The translations under genes and the position numbers were made by a program. Below the pieces are notes generated by a model. The model was not told where the DNA came from. It worked only from the letters and a program-made list of their open reading frames with translations, and ran no database searches. 64,000 bases of DNA from Areca catechu (lineage: Eukaryota; Streptophyta; Magnoliopsida; Arecales; Arecaceae). Numbering within the stretch: the first letter of the stretch is position 1; each line of letters starts with the position of its first letter. Location: positions 129,376,013-129,440,012 of the forward strand of contig CM038043.1 of NCBI GenBank assembly GCA_021397845.1. Reading direction: 5' to 3'. Positions 1 through 12,017 of this stretch are shown piece after piece.

Positions 1-457
1 TAGGTTCTTAGTGAGCCTTGATAAAAATCAAGTATTGGGTTCTTGGTGATCCTGGTAAAACCAAGTTAGGTTCTTGGTGATCCCGTGAAAACCAAGTTGG
101 GTTTCTTTGGTGAGCTTGTTAAAACCAAAGGATGTTGGTTTTCTTCGGTGATCCCGTAAAACCAAAGTGTAGAGGTTTTAGATTGTGATCCTATAAAATA
201 ATCCTACTGTATTCGGGTATGAATATAGTGGAAATCCCAAGTGGTATCTTGGATAGTGGACGTAGGAGCTGGGTTGCTCCGAACCACTATAAATTTGGTA
301 TGTTTGTGTTGTGCTTACTTGACTCTTTTTAGCTTCTGCAATTAATTACTCTATCACAGCACCTACCACTTGCAAAGGATTTTAAATTATACATTACTTG
401 CTTTAAGTTTTTAAAAGTCCCAATTTACCCTCCTCTTGGGTAGCCACCTGGGCAACA
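1..457 (+). repeat. 5' LTR of the Sirevirus, 3' part only
   Basis: This matches the last 458 bases of the downstream LTR (9609-10066) and ends in GGGCAACA just before the primer-binding site. It contains several short tandem variants of 'ggttcttggtgatcc...aaaaccaag' between about 1 and 180. About 41 differences from the other LTR were counted by eye. Confidence 0.88.
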
Positions 458-459
458 AC

Positions 460-470
460 TGGTATCAGAG
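460..470 (+). promoter_or_regulatory. Primer-binding site (initiator tRNA-Met type)
   Basis: TGGTATCAGAG lies two bases after the LTR end. This is the standard plant Copia/Gypsy site complementary to the 3' end of initiator methionine tRNA, where minus-strand DNA synthesis starts. Confidence 0.85.
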
Positions 471-502
471 TAGTGTCTCTGAATACATTAAAGTAAAGAT
501 TG

Positions 503-1695
503 ATGGCTCATCCAATGAGTACGTCCTTGGTGGAAGGCCCATCAACTAATAGACCTCTACTCTTCACTGGCATAAATTATACATACTAGAAAGCTAGAAT
601 GAAGATCTATATTCAAGCAGTTGATTTTTAGTTGTGGAAAGTCATTCTAAAGGGTCCTTATATCCCCATGGTTAAAATTGATGGAGTGGAAGGTCCAAAA
701 CCTAAAGAGATTGGGATGAACATGACACGAAGATAGGTGAGTTAAATGCCAAAGCAATGAATCTCTTTTACTGTGCTTTGGATAGTAATGAATTTAATCA
801 AATTTCTATTTGCTCCTCTGTAAAAGAAATTTGGGATAAACTCGAAGTGACCCATGAAGGAACTTCTCAAGTGAAGTCTTCTAAAATTAATCTTCTTGTA
901 CATAGTTACGAATTATTTAAGATAGAACCGAATGAAATAATCTCTGCCATGTTTTCTCGTTTCACTAACATTAGTAATAGTTTAAAAAGTCTTGGCAAGG
1001 TGTATTCTAATGCAGATCTTGTACAAAAGATTATAAGATCTCTTTTGGACAAATGGGATCCGAAAGTGACTGCCATCTAGGAAGCAAAAGATTTGAATAC
1101 CTTATTGTTGGATGAATTGTTAGGATCTCTTATCACACATGAACTGACCATGCAGCACCGAACTAAAGATGATCAAAAGAAGAAGAAATCTGTTGTCTTC
1201 AAAGCTGTTATGGATTCAAAAAAGGATGAAGAATCGGAAGAAGAAAGCTCCTCTATTGAAAGCGACATGGAAGACAAAGATGTTGCCATGGTCGTCAGGA
1301 AATTCAGAAGGTTCTTGGGAAGAAGAAATGGAAGAAATTTTAGAAAATTTCACAAGAACAAAGAATTTAGTAAGGAGAAGGACAAGGAAAAGGAAAAAGA
1401 AAAAGAAGTGCCCACCTGTTATGAATGCAAAAAGCCAGGGCACATCCGACCAGATTGTCCATTATTGAAAAAGGGATTTAAGAAAAAGAAAAAGAAAGCT
1501 ATAGTAGCGATGCGGAGCAACAGCGAAGCGTCCTCATCCATTGAAGAAGAAGAGGCCACGAAATCTGCGAATCTTTGTTTGATGGGTCTCGAAAATGAGG
1601 TATCATCCCCTGAGCTTCAAACTAAATTTACTTATGATGAACTGAATTCTACATTTCATGATTTACTCATCGAATTCAAGAAAGCTGGGGTTTAA
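503..1695 (+). pseudogene. Sirevirus gag (nucleocapsid) remnant
   Basis: Gag forms the cytoplasmic particle in which reverse transcription occurs. The likely start is the ATG at 503, soon after the primer-binding site. In-frame stops follow within 100 bases, and the frame changes near 730. The longest open pieces are 757-1080 and 1093-1695, which share a frame and are separated by a TAG at 1078. The first piece reads like the UBN2/gag-polypeptide domain. The second has an acidic Ser/Glu run, a lysine-rich stretch and one CCHC zinc knuckle (CYECKKPGHIRPDCP, about 1417-1461) that binds RNA. It runs into pol without a large gap, as expected for one gag-pol polyprotein. Multiple stops make it non-functional. 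Confidence 0.82.
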
Positions 1696-4600
1696 ATTAA
1701 ATCCTTGAAGAAACAAAATGTGTTCTATTAAAAGACAAGGATGAGATTTCTAAAAAGAATAACATTTTCAAAAAATAATTGAATAACTTTTTTGAAAATG
1801 TTATTGTTCTGAATAATGAAAAAAATGCTTTAAATGAGACAAACAAAATTTTAGTTACCGAAAATGTTGATTTAAAAAAGGAAGTTGAAAAGCTTAAGCC
1901 TTTAGTAGAAAAACTTACTTTGAGTTCTAATAAGCTTGAGCTAATTTTGAAAGAATAGAATCATTCTAAAAGTAAAGCTATAATTGGATTTAATGCCTTA
2001 AATGCTAAAGGAATTTCAGCAACAAAATTTGTATCTTCAAAAGATTCAGCTTCAAATGCTAAATCTCAAAGAGCTTTTCCATCAAAATCTATTTCAAATG
2101 GCTTGAAATATGTTCCTAAGAATTCTATGCAAAAATCTTTTGAACCAAATATTTCTGTTTCTGCATCTTCTATAGCTTCAAAGCATGCATCATTCAAAAA
2201 TGACAAAATTACTTGTTATGCATGTCATAAATTTGGACATAAATCTTATCAATGCAATTCCTTGAAAAATTTCATGATTGGTGCATTGAAATGTAGAACC
2301 ATTTGGGTTCCAAAGGGAACCAATTTTGCTAACACAAAAGGACCCAAGTTAGCTTGGGTACCTAAAATCACTCCTTGATTATTTTGCAGGATTGTCTTGT
2401 AGTCCAAAAATTAAAGAAAAGATGGTATTTTGACAGTGGCTGTTCAAGGCATATGACGGGTGACAAGGATCAGTTCATCACCCTACAAATGAAAGAAGGA
2501 GGATTGGTTACATTTGGAGATAATGGCAAGGGAAGAATAATCGGAATTGGTAAGATTAAAATAGCCCCTGTATTTTCATTGAAGATGTACTGCTAGTAGA
2601 TAAATTGAAGCATAATTTATTGAGTATTAGTCAATTGTGTGATAAAGGCTTCAAAGTTATCTTTGAATCATCTATGTGTATAGTAACTAACTCTCTTGAT
2701 TCTAGCAACAAATTCATTGGCCATAGACTTGGAAACATCTATGTGGTAGATCTAAATGATCTAGCCATGTCTAGTAGTTCCAGTCTAGTAGCAATAAATG
2801 CTAAGATCAAGGAGTCATGTTTATTATGGCATAGACGATTAGGTCATGCTAGCATGCATACTATTACCAAATTAATCTCAAAGAATCTAGTTAGAGGTTT
2901 GCCATATTTTAAAGTTGATCTTGATTATATATGTGATGCTTGTCAATTAGGCAAATAAACTATGGGAAGTTTTAAATCAAAAAATGTTATTTCAACAACT
3001 AGACCCCTTGAGCTACTTCACATAGACTTATTTGGACCAACTAGGACCACAAGCCTAGGAGGTATGAAATATGGCCTTGTGATTGTAGATGACTTCTCTA
3101 GATTCACATGGGTATTATTTATTGCATATAAAGATGAAACTTTTGATGTATTTCAAAAATTTCATAAGAAAGTTCAAATAAGAAAAATCTTTCTGTTATT
3201 TCTATAAGAAGTGATCATGGAACTGAATTTCAAAATCAATTTTTTGATGAATATTGCACTGAGCATGGCATTGATCATAACTTCTCCGCTCCTAGAACAC
3301 CACAACAAAATGGTGTTGTAGAGAGGAAGAATAAGACTTTGGAAGAAATGGCCCGAACTATGTTATGTGAAGGCAATCTTCCAAGGTACTTTTAGGCAGA
3401 AATAGTGAACACTGCCTGTTATATATTAAACCGAGTTTTAATGAGCCTAAATTCAAAGAAAACCTCCTATGAGCTTTGGAATGAAAGAAAACCAAATATT
3501 AATTACTCTCATGTTTTTGGGTGTAAATGCTTTGTGTTAAATAATGGCAAAGATAACTTAGGAAAGTTTGATGCAAAATCTGATGAATCTATATTCCTTG
3601 GTTATTCATTATATAGCAAAGCATATAGAGTGTTTAACAAGAGGACTCTTACTGTAGAAGAGTCAATTCATGTTATTTTTGATGAAGCTAACCCCTCACC
3701 ATCTAGAAAAGATGAGTGTGTAGATAATGATGCAGGTACTCTACAAAAGGAAATGGAAGATCTAAGCATCCTGGACAAGCCAATGCAAGATAGAAGTGAA
3801 ATGGTAAGCAAGGATCATACTGATTTACCAAAGGAATGGAGGTATGTAACTTCACATCCCAAAGATTTAATTATTGATGATCTTTCTCATGGTGTTAGGA
3901 CTATGTCAGCACATAGAGATGCACATGACTACCTAGCCTTTGTCTCTCAAATTGAACCACATAGTTTAGAAGAGTCTGAAACTGATCATAACTGGATGAT
4001 GGCCATGAATTAAACCAATTTGAAAAGAATAATGTTTGGACACTAGTTAGTAGACCTACAGACCACCCAATCATAGGAACCAAATGGGACTATAGGAACA
4101 AACTAGATGAGAATGGTATGGTTATAAGAAATAAAGCAAGGTTGGTAGCAAAAGGGTACAATCAAGAAGAGGGCATCAATTTTGATAAAACTTATGCTCC
4201 GGTAGCAAGACTTGAGGCCATTAGATTACTTCTTATATTTGCTTGCTACATGAACTTTAAACTCTTTCAAATGGATGTCAAAAGTACTTTTCTAAATGGA
4301 TTTATTTTGAACAAGTTTTTGTAGAACAGCCACCAAGTTTTGAAAATCATATGTTTAAATTGAACAAAGCTTTATATGGTTTGAAACAAGCACCTAGGGC
4401 TTGGTATGATAGATTGAGCAAATTTTTACTTGAAAATGATTTCAAAAGAGGAAATATTAACAAAACTCTTTTTATTTAAAATAAAAGAAATGATATGTTA
4501 GTTATACAAATTTACGTTGATGATATTATATTTGGTACAACTAATGAAAATTTCTTTGGAGATTTTGCTAAGTTAATGCAGGGTGAGTTTGAAATGAGCC

Positions 4601-5457
4601 TTATGGGTGAACTTAACTACTTCCTTAGATTACAAGTCAAATAAATGAAGGAAGGAATCTTTATAAGCCAAGCCAAGTACATCAAAGAATTAATTAAGAA
4701 ATTTGGCATGAAAACGACCAAAGAGGCTAGCACACCCATGAGTCCTACCTGCAGGCTAGACAAAGATGAAAATAGATCCAATGTTGACCAAAAGCTTTAT
4801 AAAGGTATGATCGGATCCCTTTTATATTTGACAGCCTGTAGACCTAATATCTTGTACAGTGTGTGTGTTTGCGCTAGATTTTAATGCAATCCTAAAGAAA
4901 CGCATATGCTTGCTATTAAAAGAATCATTAAATACCTAAAAGGTACAAGTAACTTAGGTCTTTGGTATTCTAAATAATCATCTTTGAATTTAATTGGTTT
5001 TTCTAATGCTGACTATGCTGGTTGCAAAATTGATAGAAAGAGCACTAGTGGTACATGCCAATTTCTAGGGTTGAATTTAATTTCATGGCACTGTAAGAAG
5101 CAAAACTCCATAGCATTGTCCACTGCTGAGGCAGAGTACATTGCTGCTGGTAGTTGTTGTGCTCAAGTGTTATGGATTAAACAACAACTAGAAGACTTTG
5201 GTGTTATAATATTTAAAATTCCAATCAAATGTGATAACACAAGTGCCATTAATTTGATAAAAAATCTTGTTCAACATTCATGAACTAAGCATATTGAAAT
5301 TAGGCACCATTTTATAAGAGAACATGTATTGAATAATGATATTGTTCTTGAATACATGCCAACTGAAAACCAACTTGCTGATATTTTTACCAAACCATTG
5401 AATTTTGATAGATTTACAATGATTAGAAGTGAACTAGGATTATGTGACCCTCTCTAG
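1696..5457 (+). pseudogene. Sirevirus pol remnant (protease, integrase, RT, RNase H)
   Basis: The domains are in Copia order. A second CCHC-like knuckle (CYACHKFGHKSYQC) lies near 2215. The protease motif FDSGCSRHMTG lies near 2430. The integrase zinc-binding HRRLGH...CDAC segment covers 2826-2950 and the catalytic core follows from about 3020 (HIDLFGP, then the DDFSR region). Reverse transcriptase runs from about 4080, with the YVDD active site near 4516. RNase H lies at about 4990-5280 with STAEAEYIA, and the coding region ends in a conserved tail (ADIFTKPL) at 5457. At least ten stops or frame changes interrupt it, including 2595, 2956, 3205, 3393, 4014 and 5281, so no enzyme can be made. 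Family identity is secure. Confidence 0.88.
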
Positions 5458-5751
5458 AAATACTCCCATAATCTTAAGGACAAATTATCTAGGAAACCTT
5501 CTAATTTTGTGTTAAATGAGCTTTGATTGAAATCCAAAAAATTATTTTTGTGCTCCCTCTGCTCGAGCCGACTCGAGCAGATGAACTGTTGGTCGAGCCA
5601 GCTCAGATGTCGAGCCGTCTCTTTTTAGTTCGAGCCGTAGGGTTTGTTTTTTCCATTTCTATTCCTAAACCCTATTCTTATTCCCTCCAAGAAACTTTCC
5701 AAACATCTCCAACTTCCAAAAACTACTTTAGAATTCGAATATCTGTGCACA
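5458..5751 (+). other. Spacer between pol and third ORF
   Basis: No coding signal is visible. It contains the GAGCCGACTC motif (near 5563) that is repeated many times in this element's LTR. Confidence 0.5.
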
Positions 5752-7658
5752 ATGGCACCAAAAAGGGCAATTGGAAATAAATCAAGAAGAGATAGTGAAG
5801 TAGCTTCGCAAGAGAGGAGGACAAAATTCTGAGAAGACAATGCTTCCCGAAATCCACCACAGTCTGAGGAAGAGCCTAGCCCAGTTTCTCCAAGTCACCA
5901 AATGTCTCTAGGTATGAGACCTATTACCACCAGGAGATGGATTTTATTTGAATATCTGAAAGAGGTAGGTTTTGTCATCGGTGATTTTATTGAGAATCAA
6001 GGATGGAGGAACATGTGCTCCCTAGATGTTAAAACTTACCCAAACCTAGTCAGAACTTTTTATGAAAATTTGAGGTTTGGAGAGAACTTTATTGAATCAT
6101 CTATTAAGGGAGGAAGAATTGTTCTCTCTCAAGAAATTCTTGGTAATGCTTTAGATATGCCATTTGAGGGCACTGAATACTTAGTACTGAAAGACAAAAC
6201 TAAAGCACTGCAAACTATTTTAGAGAGAACTAAAGTGAATGAAATAGGAATTCTCAAGGCCAACATGTTATCTATTGAAATGAGAGTTCTGCATAATTTT
6301 ATTAGCAGGATCTTCTTACCCAGAACTGGACATTTTGATTGGGTTAGTGAACGGGATCTATGCTTCATGGAGATTTTGATTAATGGTGATAAGATTAATC
6401 TGCCAGCAATCATGATCTGTCAAATGAAGGAGGCAGTAAGAAAAGTTAAGGCTTACCTACCCTATGGAATGGTCCGATCACTCTTCTTTCAAAATGCAAA
6501 TATAGATTTGACAGGAGAGGACAGCAAGACACTTCTTCATACTGATACCTACACTGCCAAAACTTTTCAAAGGATGGGGTATTTGTTGTCAGATGGCACC
6601 TGGAGGAAGAAGATTGATGCCCCAGCAGTTGAAGAAACTGAAGAGGTTCAAGAGCAAATAGAGTTAAAGGCTGGTGAAGGCACTACAATGCAAATTCCCG
6701 AGTCACAGCCACAGTTGGGATCTCCAGTCCAGATGAATTTCGACACCTCTTTTCTAGACATCTCAGTACCAGATATGCCTGATATGCCATATAGTACACC
6801 TACTTTCACTCAGTCTACTGATATTCCAGTTCACAGTCACGATACTACTGTTCCTGCTGTAGACACTTCATTACTACAAGACTTCATGACATAGAAAATG
6901 AATAACATGACTGAATCTATAAAGTCTTCTATGGTTGAAATGTTTAGAGAACTTCGATAGTCAGTTGATGACAGGCTAACTCAGTTTGAGGGACAAATAG
7001 ATGATCTGAAAAGAAGAATAGACACACTTGAAAGCTCCAAGATTGCAACTGGTGCAACTGAAACAGATTTACAGCCAATCCTTCAATTGATTGCATCAAG
7101 TTCCGAATCTACTAAAAGCTCAGTCACTCAAGTTCTTGAAGCCTATAGAACTGAAATGGATAATTTGAGGATCAGAATGGGATCACTTGAAGTAGGGAAA
7201 AGGATGGAAGAAGACTACACCAAGGGTATTGGTATAATTAGAATGAGTTCGAAAGATTGAGAGGCTCAGCTGAAGCATTTACAAATGTCCAAGCCTCAGA
7301 AATTCTAACAATGCAAAAGGCAATTGAGAAAATAAAGGAATCAATAGAAGATTTGGCTGCTTCTAGAAGTACAAAAAAAATAGAAGCTGAATTGAAGACT
7401 GTCAACAGCTTCTTATGGAAAATGATGGCCAAAATTGAAAATCTTCATGCTGCAAGAAGTGCACCTCCTTCTTCATCATTGGGTCCTACTCTTACTACTT
7501 CTAGACCTTTGTCTCAGTCATTTCATCCTAGAAAACCTGCTCCACACTTTAGGGCATAGGGACGTGTCTTAGATCCAAACCCTATTAGTTCTATACCTGA
7601 AGGAATCCAAATTCCTAGTCGCCCTTCGAAACCTAGTGTTAAGTTAGATAGTAACTAG
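5752..7658 (+). pseudogene. Third ORF of the Sirevirus (envelope-like / plant transposon protein)
   Basis: This sits between pol and the 3' LTR, where many Sireviruses carry an extra gene often called envelope-like, whose function is unproven. It starts at the ATG at 5752 (MAPKRAIGNK...). A TGA at 5830 is followed by a 330-codon open piece in the same frame (5902-6894). A TAG at 6892 follows, then further in-frame sequence to about 7250, a frame change, and a last piece to 7558 or 7658. The central part (about 5930-6600) reads like the plant putative transposon-protein domain, with motifs such as GWRNMC and LDMPFEGTEYLV. The C-terminal third is rich in Glu, Lys, Ser and Ile and looks coiled-coil. 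I see no signal peptide and no clear membrane segment, so a true envelope role is not supported here. The gene is inactive. Confidence 0.72.
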
Positions 7659-8281
7659 ATGTGCTTTGTACTTTGTATTGAACATTTTGAAATGAAATAA
7701 AAGAATACTTTTTGTCTTTTAAATTATTCTCTTTTTCTATGCAAATGAATGTTTATGCTCAATTGTTCATAAAATGATTGTTTCTTTAATTAGAATTTCA
7801 AGATGAATATGAGAAAGTGAAATTATCTCAAACAAATTTTAAATACTTTCTCATTCTATTTTAAAATCCAAGCTTAACTCTTACTCTACCTTTTTGATTG
7901 ATTGACAAAAAAGGGGAGAAAGTTGTGAACTTATTGCATGAAAAGGATAAAATATATTCATGGTTATATATTTGCTCTGATATATAAAGGTTAAAAGCAT
8001 ATTTGCTTGATACATAAAGCCTTATGCAAGCTCTAAATTACAAATCTTAATCTCTGATACATAATGTTTTATACTTTAACATCTTGCATGAAAAGTGTGC
8101 CAAAACATGGAGTATCTTATTAAGGAAGAGATTACTTCTCTTTGCCCTAATTCTCCTTTCATTGGTTGGCACTAATTGAAGTCAATTTGTTTTACTTGTT
8201 CATATATTCTTGCAAACATAATTATACAAGTAATTATAAAGTTTTATATTGCTTTTTCATGCCCAATGTTTTATCATCATC
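7659..8281 (+). other. Non-coding Sirevirus sequence before the polypurine tract
   Basis: AT-rich, with no ORF or recognisable domain. It is part of the element because it runs unbroken into the polypurine tract. Confidence 0.6.
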
Positions 8282-8294
8282 AAAAAGGGGGAGA
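8282..8294 (+). promoter_or_regulatory. Polypurine tract of the Sirevirus
   Basis: AAAAAGGGGGAGA lies directly before the LTR and is preceded by CATCATC. This sequence context is strongly conserved in Sireviruses and primes plus-strand DNA synthesis. Confidence 0.88.
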
Positions 8295-8295
8295 T

Positions 8296-10066
8296 TGTTG
8301 ACCCCATAAGTGATTTTGATGATAACCAAACATTGGAGCATGTATATTTATTTCTGACAACTCTTCAAGTGTTTTACAAGTTTTTGTAGGATGGATTAAA
8401 TGTTCAAACTTCAACTCCTACACCTTTGTTTATTGTTTGAGTTGTGTTGTAATTTGTTTTTATAAAGAAGAACCCAATGAAAAAGTTAAGAAAAAATCAT
8501 GTAAAATGGGTTACTTCTATGTGTGTATGCCATGAAATTATTTTGAGTTGGTATGCTTGAAAATGTAAAGAGTTGGTAAGAGTTTTTCTTTAAGTTCAAA
8601 TGAAAAAATCTTGAAGAAGATACTCAAGCCGACCCAACATGAAGAAGAGCCGACTCCACTTACTGGCACGCAGCAAGGATTCTAGAACGCAGCAATCCAA
8701 GTCGACTCGATGGAAAGCGAGCCAACTCCAGTGAATCCGAGTCGACTGGAATCAGTCCGAGCCGACTCCTCCAGAGTCTAGTTTTTTAAGATTTCTAAGA
8801 ACAGCCAGGCAAGCCGACCCGAACCAGAAAGAGCCGACTCTGCCAGACCTAATTTTGAAGACCTGAGAAAGTGAGCCAACCAGAACTGCATTGAGCCGAC
8901 TCTTCCAGAGTAAGGTTTTCTAAACCTGAGAAGAAGAGCCAACCCAAGCTGAAAAGAGCCGACTCCTCGAGTTCAAGTTTTTCAAAGATTCAAGTTCGAG
9001 CCGACCCGAGCTATAAAGAGCCGACTCGTCCAGAGTGATATTTTGTGTCCTGAGACAAAGAGCCGACTGCACTAAAAATTTGGTGACTCAACCTATCGAC
9101 TCGAAGGATCCGAGCCAACTCGAAGGAATCTGAGCCGACTCGAACATTGCTTTCAAGTATCCAATGGCTAGTTCCAGAATTTGTTTTTGAATGCCAGAAA
9201 GTGCTCCAATGGTTACAAATCATTTCCCAACGGTCTACAACGACTAGAATTGCCTTGGAGTGATAGAAGACCTTATATTTGAAGGAGTTGAACATCCAAG
9301 AAGATAAGTTTTTGAAAGTTCTTCAAAGAAAAGAGAGCTTCATTGAATATCCTACCTACCAACAGCAAAAGAGCACAAGAGCATTCAAGTTAGCTTTCAA
9401 GTCTTCACCAACTCTGATCTGAAGCTTGAAGCAACCTTGGGAAGAATCCACTGAAGCAATTAAAGTCTATTCAAGTGCATTCAAGTGGACTTCCATCAAG
9501 CTGCACCGGCAACTATCTGACAAATTGAGTTTGTCATTTTTGTTGCATTTATTTCAATTCAATCTTTTGAATTGTTGGGATATTGGTGAGCCCGGTTGAA
9601 AAACCAAATAGGTTCTTGGTGAGCCTTGATAAAAACCAAGTGCTAGGTTCTTGGTGATCCTTATAAAACCAAGTTAGGTTCTTGGTGATCCTGTAAAAAT
9701 CAAGTTGGGTTTCTTTGGTGAGCCTGTTAAAACCAAAGGGTGTTGGGTTTTCTTTGGTGATCCCGTAAAACCAAAGTATAGAGGTTTTGGATTATGATCC
9801 TATAAAACAATCCTACTATATTTGTTAGTGAATATAGTAGAAATTCCAAGTGATATCTTGGGTAATGGATGTAGGAGCTGGGTTGCTCCGAACCACTATA
9901 AATTTGGTGTGTTTGTGTTGTACTTACTTGACTCTTTTTAGCTTCTGCAATTAATTACTATATCACAGCACCTACCACTTGCAATGGATTTTAAATTGCA
10001 CATTACTTGCTTTAAACTTTTAAAAGTCCCAATTCACCCCCCTCTTAGGTAGCCACCTGGGCAACA
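8296..10066 (+). repeat. 3' LTR of the Sirevirus (complete, 1771 bp)
   Basis: It begins TGTTGACCCC directly after the polypurine tract and ends GGGCAACA, giving TG...CA ends. Its last 458 bases match positions 1-457. A region at about 8625-9150 carries seven exact copies of GAGCCGACTC plus many one-base variants. Confidence 0.9.
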
Positions 10067-10254
10067 AGTGGGTTGCTCCGAACCACTCTAAATCGCTTGT
10101 ATTTGTGAATGTGCTTATTTAACTTTATTGCATTTATTTACTTGCTTCTGCATTACATATTTCACAACACTAAAAGGGTTTTAACTTGCACATACTTGCT
10201 AAAGTTTTTATAATCCCAATTCACCCCCCTCTTGGAAAGCCACCTGGGCAACAC
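10067..10254 (+). repeat. Fragment of a second, diverged Sirevirus-type LTR end
   Basis: The order of blocks repeats that of 9878-10066: GGTTGCTCCGAACCACT, a T-rich middle, CCCAATTCACCCCCCTCTTG, GCCACCTGGGCAACA. The intervening sequence is diverged. It is a related older LTR end, left by nesting or recombination. No primer-binding site follows. Confidence 0.72.
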
Positions 10255-12003
10255 CATAGCAGAGTGATAATGAAAAAGTGTTTTCATTAGTATCACATTC
10301 AGACTCAAGTCGATTAAGATAAGCATATGACTGATAGGTTTGACGAGTTTCCGTAACCTGCATCATGTCATGGTTTTTAATAGAGAAACCAAATCACATG
10401 GTAACTACACCTAGGGGTTCTAATATTATCCTGCTAGGTTGCCACTGTATACTTCTAGGTGTCACTGGTGGATTGTGAGAGCCCATTAGGATCGTTTACA
10501 GATCGATGACCCTAATCAGGGTTGAGATGAAATTTTTTCAGCCCATGGAAAAGAGTTTCGATGCTGTATAATAGAGATTATAGCATTACTCATTACCAGA
10601 CAGGGTAGGACCTGAGGGGTCACATACATTAGGAGCTCAACTAACCAATCAGCAAATCAATATGTTGCTAAATTTGGCATCTGCCAATTTTAGTACATTT
10701 GGACCTAATTGTAAGTATTAAAATTTATACTTTACCTAATTAAATTAAGGATCATTCATTAATTGAATTAAATAAAATTTAATTTAATTAATTTGATTCT
10801 AATTGGTTTAGTTATTTGAATTTGACTCGGTTAACTAATCCTAATCGAATTAGGTCAACAACCTTTTCGAAATAGGTTTGATCAGGCTTGAAATTGGCTT
10901 CGATTTGACTGTCAAATCACTTTAATTGGACCTATAGTTCCGAGTCCCATTTGACTGGGACTCTCTCCCCTCTCCACATGCTAAAATGTGAATGGCACAA
11001 ACTTTTGTATGGCAAGGAATAAGTTGGCGCAAGAAGAAAAGAGTCCTTCTATTTTGGGACTCTTAATTCATCCCAAATTCTATCCCATAGAATATGGATT
11101 AATTTAGGAATTTTATCTAATGTTAATCTAGATGGGACCCATCTTAATCCAGCAAAATGTAGTGCAAAGTACTTGAGGCATGGAGGGTTTTTTTGTATGA
11201 AAACTTTGTGGTGCAAATAGAAGGAAGAGTCCTTCTACTTTAAGTAACCTTCTCGACCAAAACTCTATCTAATTAATTATGGATTTAATTAGGAATCTCT
11301 CTTATCCTAATCCTGATTAAAATCCATAATAATCTTGGAATAATAAGTGGCTGGACTCTATTATTTGGCATGGGTTATTTAAGGAGCGTATAGGTGAGAA
11401 GAAAATCATCGTAGCATATAGATTATTATTCCTCTTCTTCTTTACCTTTCTTTTCATCCAAAAACCTTAGAGAAGGTATTCAAAATCTGGAAAAAAAAAA
11501 AGAAAGAAAAGAAAAGAGAGATTAAAAGAGAAAATCAAAAAAGAGAGATTCAAGTTCTTGTGAATCCAATTTACAAGATAGAAGCCGTTCAAGAAGAAAG
11601 GTCCTGATTTGCTGGAAGAGGAGTGGGCTGCAAGGATCTAACAGTCCGGTGCTCTCTACGATTTGAATACACGAGCTCTATTAGATACCAGCAGAGGCTA
11701 GGTGATTGTGCAACACGAGCAATACCCCAAGATTCCAGTATTCAGTTTAGATCTAGAATGGCACAATTTTTAAAGCAAGCCAGGATAGCAATCCAGGTAA
11801 GTATTTCTCATTCAAAATAATTTTATATTCAGATCTGAATTATATTTGATTAATTCTAGCATGTTTAAGAATTTATTATAAATAAATTAGATTTATTTAT
11901 AAACTGCATGCTTAGATATGAAAATTGTTTTGTATGTTATCTTTCGCTGCGTCAAGATTTGAACCATGACTTGCTTGCAGCGATCCTGTTCGGAAAACCA
12001 ACA
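10255..12003 (+). repeat. Probable LTR of an unplaced retrotransposon
   Basis: No coding sequence is present. The right end is set by CCAACA at 11998-12003, directly before a primer-binding-site-like sequence. The left end is not determined. A TATA-like TATTTAAGG lies near 11386 and a poly-A/purine stretch near 11490-11560, as in LTR promoters and R regions. The short ORF at 11623-11820 shows no recognisable domain. Confidence 0.45.
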
Positions 12004-12017
12004 GTAGTATCAGAGCC
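12004..12017 (+). promoter_or_regulatory. Degenerate primer-binding site
   Basis: GTAGTATCAGAGCC differs by one base from the tRNA-Met site TGGTATCAGAGCC and directly follows an LTR-like CA end. Confidence 0.55.

Larger units (their letters stand above)
1..10066 (+). mobile_element. Sirevirus-type Copia LTR retrotransposon, 5' end cut by window edge
   Basis: The order is partial LTR, primer-binding site, gag, pol (protease, integrase, reverse transcriptase, RNase H), an extra ORF, polypurine tract and complete LTR. Integrase before reverse transcriptase places it in Copia. The long LTR, the third ORF after pol, and a 3' polypurine tract in the context CATCATCAAAAAGGGGGAGA followed by TTGTTGACC are hallmarks of the plant Sirevirus branch. 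All three genes carry several stops and frameshifts, so the copy is dead. Bases 1-457 align with 9609-10066 at roughly 91% identity by hand count, most differences being transitions. This points to an old, methylated insertion. The upstream target duplication lies outside the window. Confidence 0.9.

Noticed and set aside
3901..4083. 60-codon ORF on the - strand
   Set aside because: It is a shadow of Sirevirus pol on the opposite strand.
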